DNA of 64,000 bases. It comes from Pantoea dispersa. GTDB taxonomy: Bacteria > Pseudomonadota > Gammaproteobacteria > Enterobacterales > Enterobacteriaceae. The translations under genes and the position numbers were made by a program. Below, one piece after another: positions 35,755 to 44,357 of the stretch. The first letter of the stretch is position 1, and the number at the start of each line of letters is the position of its first letter. The stretch is from contig NZ_SCKT01000001.1 of assembly GCF_014155765.1 (NCBI RefSeq), forward strand, positions 310,001 through 374,000, read 5' to 3'. The notes under the pieces were generated by a model. That model had not been told where the DNA came from. It saw nothing but the letters and a program-made list of their open reading frames with translations, and did no database searches.

Positions 35755-37242
35755 ATGACTGCAGCTTATCAGGAACTTAGCCGCACTTTTCAGCGCCTGG
35801 CGCGTTTTGGCCATCTGGGCGCGATTGCCGGCGTGGATATGCAAACCACCATGCCGCCGGGCGGCAGCCAGGCGCGTGGAGAAGCGATGGCGGAGCTGAG
35901 CGTATTTATGCACGAGCTGCTGACCGACAAGCGCCTCGGCGGGCTGTTTGACGCCGCCGGGCAGGAGTCGCTGAACGATGTGGAACAGGCCAATCTGGGC
36001 GAAATGCAGCGCGCGTGGCGCCAGGCAACGCTGCTGCCGGCCTCGCTGGTGGAAGCCAAATCGCTGGCCGGCTCGCGCTGTGAACACGCGTGGCGCAGTC
36101 AGCGTCCGGCCAATGACTGGCAGGGCTTCAGCGCTAACCTGAAAGAAGTGGTGAAGCTGAGCCGCGAAGAGGCTCAGCTGCGCGCCGATGCGCTCGGCGT
36201 ATCACGCTACGATGCGCTGCTGGATGTGTTTGAGCCAGGCATGACCAGCGCGCAGCTCGACAGTACTTTTGGCGATCTGAAAAGCTGGCTGCCGGATCTG
36301 CTGCAAAAAGCGGTAGCCCGCCAGCAGGCAACGCCGATTGCCCAGCCGGTCGGCCCCTTCGCCATCGAATCACAAAAGCAGCTCGGCCTGAGCGTGATGG
36401 CGACATTAGGGTTTGATTTTAATCACGGCCGACTGGACGTGAGCGCGCACCCGTTCTGCGGCGGCGTACCGGAAGATGTGCGTATCACCACACGCTACAA
36501 CGAAAACGATTTTCTCAGCGCGCTGATGGGCGTGATCCACGAAACCGGCCATGCGCGCTATGAGCAGAATCTGCCACAGCAGTGGCGCGGACAGCCGGTG
36601 GCGCTGGCGCGCTCGACCGCGATGCATGAATCGCAGAGCCTGTTTATGGAGATGCAGCTGGGGCGCAGTCACGCCTTCCTGCAGCATATTCATCCCCAGG
36701 TGGTGGCGCTGATGGGCGACCAGCCGGCGCTGGAGCGCAACAACTTTATTCGGCTGACACAGCGCGTGAAGCCGGGCTTTATTCGCGTCGATGCCGATGA
36801 GCTGAGCTATCCGGCCCACGTGATTTTACGTTACGAAATCGAGCGGGCGCTGATTGAAGGCGAGATTGAAGTCGAGGATATTCCGGCGCTGTGGGATGAA
36901 AAAATGCAGCAGTCGCTGGGTATTGATACGCGCGGCAACTATCGCGACGGCTGTATGCAGGATATTCACTGGACCGACGGTGCCTTCGGCTACTTCCCGA
37001 CCTACACGCTGGGCGCGATGTACGCCGCTCAGCTGTTCCAGGCGGTAAAGCGCGCCATTCCGCAGGTGGACGAATTGATTCAGCAGGGTGAACTGCAACC
37101 GGTGTTTGACTGGCTGCAGCAGAACATCTGGCAGCACGGCAGCCGCTTCCCGACGCAGCAGCTGCTGATCAATGCCACTGGCGAAGCGCTTAATCCACAC
37201 TATTTCCGTCAGCATCTGGAACAGCGTTATCTCTCTGCCTGA
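35755..37242 (+). CDS. M32 carboxypeptidase (Taq type)
   Basis: A 495-aa cytoplasmic metallocarboxypeptidase. The zinc motif HETGH (residues about 262-266, in GVIHETGHARYEQNLP) is intact, with the family segments RITTRYNENDFLSALMGVIH, STAMHESQSLFMEMQLGRS, RVDADELSYPAHVILRYEIERALIEGE and GCMQDIHWTDGAFGYFPTYTLG. ATG 35755 has AAGGAG at good spacing, 12 nt after rstB, so cotranscription with rstAB is likely. M32 enzymes remove C-terminal residues and are broad in substrate; the physiological role is unclear. A strong terminator follows. Confidence 0.93.
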   Translation: MTAAYQELSRTFQRLARFGHLGAIAGVDMQTTMPPGGSQARGEAMAELSVFMHELLTDKRLGGLFDAAGQESLNDVEQANLGEMQRAWRQATLLPASLVEAKSLAGSRCEHAWRSQRPANDWQGFSANLKEVVKLSREEAQLRADALGVSRYDALLDVFEPGMTSAQLDSTFGDLKSWLPDLLQKAVARQQATPIAQPVGPFAIESQKQLGLSVMATLGFDFNHGRLDVSAHPFCGGVPEDVRITTRYNENDFLSALMGVIHETGHARYEQNLPQQWRGQPVALARSTAMHESQSLFMEMQLGRSHAFLQHIHPQVVALMGDQPALERNNFIRLTQRVKPGFIRVDADELSYPAHVILRYEIERALIEGEIEVEDIPALWDEKMQQSLGIDTRGNYRDGCMQDIHWTDGAFGYFPTYTLGAMYAAQLFQAVKRAIPQVDELIQQGELQPVFDWLQQNIWQHGSRFPTQQLLINATGEALNPHYFRQHLEQRYLSA

Positions 37243-37248
37243 TCCGTG

Positions 37249-37276
37249 CGGCGGCCTGCCCGGCCGCCGTTTTTTC
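37249..37276 (+). terminator. Rho-independent terminator after the M32 carboxypeptidase gene
   Basis: A perfect 8-bp GC stem (37249-37256 with 37262-37269) is followed by TTTTTT. Confidence 0.85.
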
Positions 37277-37327
37277 CACGGAGAGTGATCCGCACTTATC
37301 CCCGCCCTGCCCGGTTTTCCTGCTTTG

Positions 37328-37389
37328 TACAATCCGTTACACGCCGATACCATTCCCTCACTGAAGGCGCGAATTGTTTTACATATAGT
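37328..37389 (+). promoter_or_regulatory. RstA box and promoter of asr
   Basis: TACA-N6-TACA at 37328-37341, with GT before the second half, matches the RstA consensus TACATNTNGTTACA in ten of the twelve fixed positions. TATAGT at 37384-37389 is a plausible -10, 42 bp downstream. In E. coli RstA activates asr under acid. Confidence 0.65.
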
Positions 37390-37445
37390 GCATTCACCGG
37401 CCCCGCAGTGGGCTACACATGAAAAAATAGTTCGAGGGTTTTGCA

Positions 37446-37922
37446 ATGAAAAAATTATTTGCGTTGGTGATCGCCGCTGCTATGGGTCTGTCTTCTGTAG
37501 CCTTCGCTGCTGAGACAACAACTGCTGCTCCTGCTGCTGCTGCAACTACCGCTGCACCGGCTAAGCACAAAGCTGTTCACCACAAAAAAGCCGCTGCTCA
37601 GAAAGCGCAGGCTGCCAAAAAGCACAAGAAAGTAGAGAAGAAAGCACCAGCGGCTCAGAAAGCGCAGGCGGCTAAAAAGCACCACAAGAAAGCCACCAAA
37701 CCAGCTGCTCAGAAAGCCCAGGCCGCTAAAAAGCACCACAAGAAAGCCACCAAGCCAGCGGCTCAGAAAGCCCAGGCTGCTAAAAAACACCACAAAGCCA
37801 CTAAGCCAGCTGCACAGAAAGCTCAGGCTGCTAAAAAGCACCACAAAAAAGTAACCAAACCAGCTGCTCAGAAAGCTCAGGCTGCTAAAAAGCACCACAA
37901 AGCGAAAAAAGCTGCTAAATAA
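37446..37922 (+). CDS. asr: Acid shock protein Asr, repeat-expanded
   Basis: A periplasmic lysine/alanine-rich protein of 158 aa, longer than the roughly 100-aa E. coli form. A signal peptide ([21 protein letters not shown], cut at AEA-like site) is followed by an AT-rich spacer ([15 protein letters not shown]) and six copies of [10 protein letters not shown] separated by HKKATKP-type linkers, with many histidines. The basic, His-rich mature part is thought to buffer or chaperone periplasmic proteins at low pH. RstAB, encoded 3 kb upstream, is the expected activator. The tandem repeats make copy number unstable. Confidence 0.9.
   Translation: MKKLFALVIAAAMGLSSVAFAAETTTAAPAAAATTAAPAKHKAVHHKKAAAQKAQAAKKHKKVEKKAPAAQKAQAAKKHHKKATKPAAQKAQAAKKHHKKATKPAAQKAQAAKKHHKATKPAAQKAQAAKKHHKKVTKPAAQKAQAAKKHHKAKKAAK
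37593..37910 (+). repeat. Tandem repeat array inside asr
   Basis: Six imperfect units of about 48-54 bp, each coding [10 protein letters not shown] plus a lysine/histidine linker. Synonymous differences between units (GCG CAG, GCC CAG, GCT CAG) show that they are not a recent exact duplication. Confidence 0.85.
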
Positions 37923-37960
37923 GGTTGCCTTGCGCGCCAACACCGCATTAATGATTGAAA

Positions 37961-37987
37961 ACACCCGGTTCTGCCGGGTGTTTATTT
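37961..37987 (+). terminator. Rho-independent terminator after asr
   Basis: ACACCCGG (37961-37968) pairs with CCGGGTGT (37974-37981), followed by TTATTTA. Confidence 0.8.
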
Positions 37988-38003
37988 ACTGGAGTAGCGA
38001 AAA

Positions 38004-38084
38004 ATGGTGCGTCGCTATCGCTTCGAAATTATCCTGATTGTCATGATTCTGTGCGGCATTATTGCGGCCAGCTTTTTTATCTAG
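38004..38084 (+). CDS. ydgU: Small membrane protein YdgU
   Basis: A 26-aa single-helix protein starting MVRRYRFEIILIVMILC and ending FFI. It closely resembles E. coli YdgU (27 aa, start MVGRYRFEFILI from memory) and has the same position between asr and ydgD. GGAG at 37991-37994 precedes ATG 38004. The charged N-terminus and one membrane segment suggest an inner-membrane microprotein. Its role is unknown. Confidence 0.8.
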   Translation: MVRRYRFEIILIVMILCGIIAASFFI

Positions 38085-38200
38085 TCGTTGTAGCGTGCTG
38101 ATTACTCCAATATTTCTCCCTTTTTTACCGCTCACCGACTATAGTTATCGCTCAAGCGTGATGACCATAACCTCTATTTATTCTCGCCATTGAGAGAACT

Positions 38201-39007
38201 ATGCGCCTGGCTATCCTGTTATTTGTAGGTCTTTTTAGCTTTAACCTCACAGCACATGCCGATGATGAAGACGGCCCCAGCCCGGAAGAGATTAAGACCC
38301 TGTTCTTCGGCAAAGATCATCGTAAAGCCATTACCGACGTCAGTGCGGCGCCGTGGGATGCCATTGGTCAGTTAGAGACGGAAAGCGGCAATCTATGCAG
38401 TGCCACTTTGATTTCGGCCCATCTGGCGCTAACGGCCGGACACTGCTTACTGACGCCCCCGGGCAAATTCGACAAGCCGGTCGCGCTGCGCTTTATGGCA
38501 GGTGCCAAAGGCTGGCGCTACGAAATTCATGATATCGACGCGCGCGTTGAGCCTTCGCTGGCGCGGCGTCTGCAGGCGGATGGTGAAGGCTGGATCGTGC
38601 CGCCAGACGCGGCACCTTACGATTACGGCCTGGTGATTCTGCACAATCCGCCGTCCGGTATCGTGCCGATTCCGCTGTTTGACGGTTCGCGCAGCGATTT
38701 AACCGCCGCGCTGAAAACCACCGACCGCAAAGTGACACAGGCCGGTTATCCCGCTGACCATCTGGATACGCTCTACTCGCACAGCGATTGCCTGATCACC
38801 GGCTGGGCGCAGCGTGCCGTGCTGTCGCACCAGTGCGACACCCTGCCCGGCGACAGCGGCTCTCCGCTGCTGCTGAAGCGCGACGGCGAGTGGCAGCTGA
38901 TTGCGGTACAGAGCTCGGCGCCGGCACCGGCCGATCGCTATCGCGCCGATAACCGCGCCATCGCCGTTACATCCTTTAAAGACAAGCTGGAAGCGCTGGC
39001 GCAATAA
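38201..39007 (+). CDS. ydgD: Trypsin-like serine protease YdgD
   Basis: A 268-aa secreted chymotrypsin-fold protease. A signal peptide ([20 protein letters not shown]) is followed by the catalytic triad: His in [10 protein letters not shown], Asp in [10 protein letters not shown], Ser in [11 protein letters not shown]. The [27 protein letters not shown] arrangement and paired cysteines (C in NLCSA with the AGHC cysteine) match E. coli YdgD. It is periplasmic; no known substrate. It ends 1 bp before the convergent hrpA stop. Confidence 0.9.
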   Translation: MRLAILLFVGLFSFNLTAHADDEDGPSPEEIKTLFFGKDHRKAITDVSAAPWDAIGQLETESGNLCSATLISAHLALTAGHCLLTPPGKFDKPVALRFMAGAKGWRYEIHDIDARVEPSLARRLQADGEGWIVPPDAAPYDYGLVILHNPPSGIVPIPLFDGSRSDLTAALKTTDRKVTQAGYPADHLDTLYSHSDCLITGWAQRAVLSHQCDTLPGDSGSPLLLKRDGEWQLIAVQSSAPAPADRYRADNRAIAVTSFKDKLEALAQ

Positions 39008-39008
39008 G

Positions 39009-42000
39009 TCAGCTCAGCTGCTCCATCGCCTGCAGAATACGTTTGTCGGAGATGGGATACGGCGTGCCCAGCTGCTGCGCAAAATAACTGATGCGCAGCT
39101 CTTCCAGCATCCAGCGGATCGCCTGTACCTCTTCATCGTCCTGACGCTGCGGCGGCAGCTTGTTACGCCAGCTTTGCCACGCCTGCTCTACCGCCTGCAC
39201 TTTCAGCATCCGCGCCCGATCGCTGTGCGGATCAACCGGCAGCTTCTCCAGCCGGCGCTCAATACCGTGCAGATAGCGCAGTGTGTCGCCCAGCCGCTGA
39301 TAGCCGTTGCCGGTGACAAAACCGCGATACACCAGGCCGCTCAGCTGCGTTTTGATATCCGCCAGCGCCAGTGCCAGCGTCATGTCCACCCGTCCCTTAA
39401 GGAACTTGTTGATGTTGAACACGCTGGTGAGAATCTGCTCGACCTGGCTGGCGATGGTCACCACCGTGTCGTTCAGTTCAGCGCGTACTTTATCGCGCAG
39501 CTGCTCGAAGTTTTCCTGCTGCCACGCCGGGCCACCGGCGTCCGCCATCAGCTTGTCCACGCCGCAGGCGATACAGTCATCAATCAGCTCCAGCACTTTG
39601 CCGTACGGATTAAAATAGAGTCCGAGCTTGGCTTTGTTTGGCAGCTTCTCGTGCAGATACTTGATCGGCGAAGGGATGTTCAGCAGCAATAACCGCCGCT
39701 GGCCGCGCCACATCATCTTCTGCTGCTCGCGTTCACTGTCAAACAGGCGAATCGCGACGCTGTCTTTTTCATCCACCAGCGCCGGCCAGGCTTTGACCTG
39801 ATAGTTGCCGCGCTTCTGCTCGTAGCTTTGCGGCAGATCGCCGAAGCTCCACAGATGCAGCCCGCGCTGTTCCAGCCCGTCATCCGCCACGTTGGACAGC
39901 GTTTCCTGCACCTTGCCCTTCAGCACCTGCTTCAGCTGATGCAGGTCTTTGCCTTCCTGCAGCTTCCGGTTGTGCTCATCCACCACGCGGAAGGTCATTT
40001 TCAGGTGATCGGGCACCTGATCCCACTGCCAGGCGTCGCGCTCAATGGTGACGCCAGACATGCGGCGGAACTCACGCTCCAGCGCATCCAGCAGCGGCTG
40101 CTCCAGCGCCGTCACGCGGCCAAGAAAGGCTTCGGCGTAGTTGGGTGCCGGCACAAAGTTGCGTCGCACCGGCTTGGGCAGCGACTTGATTAGCGCGATG
40201 ATCAGCTCGCGGCGCACGCCAGGGATCTGCCACTCGAAACCGGCTTCGTCGACCTGGTTAAGCAGCGGCAGCGGGATGTGCACCGTCACACCATCCGCAT
40301 CGGCCCCCGGTTCGAACTGGTAGCTGAGCTTCAGTTTCAGGTTGCCCTGATACCAGAAGTTCGGGTAATCCAGCTGGCTGACCTTCTCCGCGCCGTCTTT
40401 GATCAGCATTTGCTTATCAAAGCTCAGCAGATCCGGATTGTCCTTACTGGCCTGTTTCCACCAGCTGTCAAAGTGCCGCGCTGAGACCACCTCGCTGCCA
40501 ATGCGGCGATCGTAAAACGCAAACAGCGTCTCGTCATCGACTAAAATGTCGCGCCGCCGCGATTTGTGCTCCAGATCCTCGATTTCACTGCGCAGTTTCA
40601 GGTTATTGCGGAAGAAGGCGTGACGCGTCTGCCAGTCGCCTTCCACCAGCGCATGACGGATAAACAGCTCCCGGCTGAGTTGTGGATCGATGCGGCTGTA
40701 ATTGACCTTACGCGCCTGCACAATCGGCAGCCCGTACAGCGTGACTTTCTCGGTGGCCATGACTGCGCCCTGCGCTTTCTCCCAGTGCGGTTCACTGTAG
40801 CTGCGCTTCAGCAGATGCTGGGCCAGCGGTTCGATCCACTCCGGATCGATGCGCGCCGCAACGCGGCCCCACAGGCGACTGGTTTCCACCAGTTCCGCCA
40901 CCACGGTCCATTTTGGTGGCTTCTTAAACAGCCCGGAACCGGGGAAAATAGCGAAACGCGCGTTGCGTGCGCCGGTAAACTCCTGCTTTTCCGCATCTTT
41001 CTGACCGATGTGTGACAGTAGACCGGTGAGCAGCGCGCAATGCACTTCGCGATACGGTGCCGGCTCGCTGTTAAGCGGCATGCCCAGTTCCCGCACCACC
41101 TGACGCAGCTGGGTGTAGATGTCCTGCCATTCGCGCACGCGCAGGTAATTGAGATAATCGCTTTTACACTGGCGGCGGAACTGGTTGCCGGACAGCGCTT
41201 TCTGCTGTTCCTGCAGGTAGTTCCACAGATTAACAAAGGCGAGAAAATCCGACTCTTTGTCAGCAAAACGCCGGTGTTTCTCGTCAGATGCCTGCTGTTT
41301 CTCCACCGGACGCTCGCGCGGATCCTGAATCGACAGCGCAGCGGCAATAATCATCACTTCGCGCACGCAGCCAAATTTCTGCGCTTCCAGCACCATGCGC
41401 GCCAGGCGCGGATCGACCGGCAGCTGCGCCAGACTGCGCCCGGACGGCGTCAGTTTGTACGCACCTTCCTCGCTCAGGGTGATCGCGCCGAGCTCCTCCA
41501 GCAGGCGCACGCCGTCCTGAATATTGCGCTTATCCGGCGCTTCGACGAACGGGAATGCGGCGATGTCGCCCAGTCCAAGCGCCGTCATCTGCAAAATTAC
41601 CGACGCCAGGTTGGTACGCAGAATTTCCGGGTCAGTAAACGCCGGGCGGCTGAGGAAATCATCCTCTGAATAAAGGCGGATACAGATCCCTTCCGACACG
41701 CGGCCGCAGCGCCCTTTGCGCTGGTTAGCCGACGCCTGCGAGATCGGCTCGATCGGCAGTCGCTGCACTTTGGTGCGGTAGCTGTAACGGCTAATGCGCG
41801 CGGTGCCGGGATCGATGACATATTTAATGCCCGGCACGGTGAGCGAGGTCTCAGCGACGTTGGTCGCCAGCACAATGCGGCGGCCGCTGTGCGCCTGGAA
41901 CACCCGGTTCTGTTCGGCGTTGGACAGGCGCGCATAGAGCGGCAGAATCTCGGTGTGCGGTAAATCGCGCTTCATCAGCGCATCGGCGGTATCGCGAATT

Positions 42001-42905
42001 TCGCGCTCACCGCTCATGAAGATTAGGATATCGCCGCGCCCTTCGCTGCTCAGTTCGTCAACCGCATCGAAAATTGCCTGCAGCTGATCGCGCTCGGTGT
42101 CTTCGGCATCTTCTACCACCGGACGATAGCGTACATCGACCGGATAAGTGCGGCCCGAAACCTCGATTACCGGGGCATTATTGAAGTGGCGCGAAAAGCG
42201 CTGCGGATCGATGGTCGCGGAGGTGATGATCACTTTCAGATCGGGACGACGCGGCAGCAGCTCGCGCAGGTAACCCAGCAGGAAATCGATGTTCAGACTG
42301 CGTTCATGCGCTTCATCGATGATGATGGTGTCATACTGCAGCAGCAGACGATCCTGCTGAATTTCCGCCAGCAGAATACCGTCGGTCATCAGTTTGACCT
42401 GGGTAGTTTCGCTGACCTGATCGTTAAACCGCACCTTATAACCGACGGTGCCGCCGGGCGTGGTTTCCAGCTCTTCGGCAATGCGGTTCGCCACGGTGCG
42501 TGCCGCCAGGCGACGCGGCTGCGTATGCCCAATCAGCCCTTTCACACCGCGCCCGAGCGCCAGACAGATCTTTGGCAGCTGGGTGGTTTTACCTGAGCCG
42601 GTCTCACCGGCGACAATCACTACCTGATGATCGCGAATCGCGTCGGCGATGTCCTGCTGCTTCTGGCTGACCGGCAGATTGTCCGGAAACGTAATGCGCG
42701 GCGTCGCGGCGGCGCGCTGCGCCACGCGCTGTTCTGCCGCGGCAAACACCGGCTCCAGCTCAGCCATAATTTCCTGCTGCGCAGCGGGATTTTTCACCTT
42801 TGCCGCACCGTGCAGACGACGCTGCAGCGCTTTGCGGTCGCGCAGCATCAGGTTATCGAGCCGCGACCAGAGGGGGGCCAGAGGTGACGTAACGGATGAT
42901 GACAT
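39009..42905 (-). CDS. hrpA: ATP-dependent RNA helicase HrpA
   Basis: A 1298-aa DEAH-box helicase, the same size as E. coli HrpA (1300). Motif I GETGSGKTTQLPK, motif Ia TQPRRLAARTVANRIAEE, motif II DEAH in IIIDEAHERS, motif III SATID, motif V ATNVAETSLTVPGIKYVID and motif VI QRKGRCGRV are all present; the HA2/OB region and the long C-terminal DUF3418 follow. HrpA resolves stalled, collided ribosomes in E. coli. ATG 42905 agrees with the family N-terminus (LDNLMLRDRKALQRRLHG close behind). It is divergent from azoR. Confidence 0.97.
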   Translation of the reverse strand: MSSSVTSPLAPLWSRLDNLMLRDRKALQRRLHGAAKVKNPAAQQEIMAELEPVFAAAEQRVAQRAAATPRITFPDNLPVSQKQQDIADAIRDHQVVIVAGETGSGKTTQLPKICLALGRGVKGLIGHTQPRRLAARTVANRIAEELETTPGGTVGYKVRFNDQVSETTQVKLMTDGILLAEIQQDRLLLQYDTIIIDEAHERSLNIDFLLGYLRELLPRRPDLKVIITSATIDPQRFSRHFNNAPVIEVSGRTYPVDVRYRPVVEDAEDTERDQLQAIFDAVDELSSEGRGDILIFMSGEREIRDTADALMKRDLPHTEILPLYARLSNAEQNRVFQAHSGRRIVLATNVAETSLTVPGIKYVIDPGTARISRYSYRTKVQRLPIEPISQASANQRKGRCGRVSEGICIRLYSEDDFLSRPAFTDPEILRTNLASVILQMTALGLGDIAAFPFVEAPDKRNIQDGVRLLEELGAITLSEEGAYKLTPSGRSLAQLPVDPRLARMVLEAQKFGCVREVMIIAAALSIQDPRERPVEKQQASDEKHRRFADKESDFLAFVNLWNYLQEQQKALSGNQFRRQCKSDYLNYLRVREWQDIYTQLRQVVRELGMPLNSEPAPYREVHCALLTGLLSHIGQKDAEKQEFTGARNARFAIFPGSGLFKKPPKWTVVAELVETSRLWGRVAARIDPEWIEPLAQHLLKRSYSEPHWEKAQGAVMATEKVTLYGLPIVQARKVNYSRIDPQLSRELFIRHALVEGDWQTRHAFFRNNLKLRSEIEDLEHKSRRRDILVDDETLFAFYDRRIGSEVVSARHFDSWWKQASKDNPDLLSFDKQMLIKDGAEKVSQLDYPNFWYQGNLKLKLSYQFEPGADADGVTVHIPLPLLNQVDEAGFEWQIPGVRRELIIALIKSLPKPVRRNFVPAPNYAEAFLGRVTALEQPLLDALEREFRRMSGVTIERDAWQWDQVPDHLKMTFRVVDEHNRKLQEGKDLHQLKQVLKGKVQETLSNVADDGLEQRGLHLWSFGDLPQSYEQKRGNYQVKAWPALVDEKDSVAIRLFDSEREQQKMMWRGQRRLLLLNIPSPIKYLHEKLPNKAKLGLYFNPYGKVLELIDDCIACGVDKLMADAGGPAWQQENFEQLRDKVRAELNDTVVTIASQVEQILTSVFNINKFLKGRVDMTLALALADIKTQLSGLVYRGFVTGNGYQRLGDTLRYLHGIERRLEKLPVDPHSDRARMLKVQAVEQAWQSWRNKLPPQRQDDEEVQAIRWMLEELRISYFAQQLGTPYPISDKRILQAMEQLS

Positions 42906-43051
42906 AGTGATGAATTACCTGTTGTTGCAGTGAGCCGGCACTGCGGCTCGGCGCCGGGCAGAATTTTCCGGCGGATTCAATCGATTAATGCCCGCCATCT
43001 TAGCACAGATTGGAACATCTCACCTGACCGGACGTGCCACCTTATTCAATA

Positions 43052-43074
43052 ATTTCGAACATAGGCCTCGAAAT
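43052..43074. promoter_or_regulatory. Palindromic operator-like site before azoR
   Basis: ATTTCGA (43052-43058) and its exact inverse TCGAAAT (43068-43074) flank nine bases, about 85 bp before azoR. A dimeric repressor site is inferred; which regulator binds is not known. Confidence 0.4.
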
Positions 43075-43122
43075 ATTGCGCTTTTACCTGCGGGATGAAC
43101 TCCGTAGAGTGTAACGCATTGA

Positions 43123-43758
<636 letters not shown>

Positions 43759-43786
43759 TCATCATTAAAACAATGCTATCTGTCTT

Positions 43787-43812
43787 GCCGGGCCCGAGTG
43801 CCCGGCTTTTTT
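43787..43812 (+). terminator. Rho-independent terminator after azoR
   Basis: GCCGGGC (43787-43793) pairs with GCCCGGC (43800-43806), followed by TTTTTTA. Confidence 0.85.
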
Positions 43813-43836
43813 ATGCCTGCGCTGTCGTGGAAGCAG

Positions 43837-44157
43837 TTATTTCTGCACCCACTGGCCATTTATCCCGCGCACATATTCGCCGCTGCCGGCACGGTTAACC
43901 AGCTTCTCGCCGGCGATGCGCGCCACCTCGGCGGTGGTGAGGTTGTTCTGCTGCGCCACGCGCTGATACTGCTGGCTGCGGCCGTCATTGATGCGCTTAA
44001 CCAGCGCCAGCGTCTCGTCATCCTGCTGACGGGCGGCGATGTAACCGCTCAGCGTTTCGCCCACGCGCCCCTGCTGGCGCGCCTGATCCAGCGTCAGCGC
44101 CCAGGCCGACGGCACCAGCAAAAACGCCAGCAACAGTGCTATCCCCTTGCGTTTCAT
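43837..44157 (-). CDS. ydbL: YdbL, DUF1318 periplasmic protein
   Basis: A 106-aa exported protein: a signal peptide (MKRKGIALLLAFLLVPSAWA) then LTLDQARQQGRVGETLSGYIA, ARQQDDETLALVKRIN and NNLTTAEVARIAGEKL. ATG 44157 has GGAGAGG upstream; the longer frame starting at 44172 would spoil the signal peptide. It is the last gene of ydbH-ynbE-ydbL. From the literature, YdbL is thought to assist the YdbH-YnbE bridge that moves lipids to the outer membrane. Confidence 0.9.
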   Translation of the reverse strand: MKRKGIALLLAFLLVPSAWALTLDQARQQGRVGETLSGYIAARQQDDETLALVKRINDGRSQQYQRVAQQNNLTTAEVARIAGEKLVNRAGSGEYVRGINGQWVQK

Positions 44158-44168
44158 CGAGCCTCTCC

Positions 44169-44357
44169 TCAAAACAGTCCGCTCTGATTCTTCAGCAGCG
44201 CTTCGACGTCTTTATCCACCTTGATGTGGATTTCATGTTCGATTTTTACGTTCATGTTGATGGTGATTGGCTCTTTGGGTGCGGCGACTTCGATGCGCGG
44301 CACACAGCCCAGCAGCGGCAGTCCCGCTGTCAGCACCAGTAATGCCCTCAGGCTCAT
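44169..44357 (-). CDS. ynbE: Outer-membrane lipoprotein YnbE
   Basis: A 62-aa lipoprotein. The lipobox is LPLLGC (Cys about residue 18), followed by PRIEVAAPKEPITINMNVKIEHEIHIKVDKDVE, an amphipathic beta-strand stretch. YnbE is reported to stack on the C-terminal end of YdbH, anchoring it at the outer membrane. The start overlaps the ydbH stop by four bases (ATGA), so the two are coupled. Confidence 0.92.
   Translation of the reverse strand: MSLRALLVLTAGLPLLGCVPRIEVAAPKEPITINMNVKIEHEIHIKVDKDVEALLKNQSGLF

Noticed and set aside
37593-37910. CRISPR-like repetitive array
   Set aside because: The repeats lie in frame within asr, vary synonymously, and have no unique spacers or cas genes.
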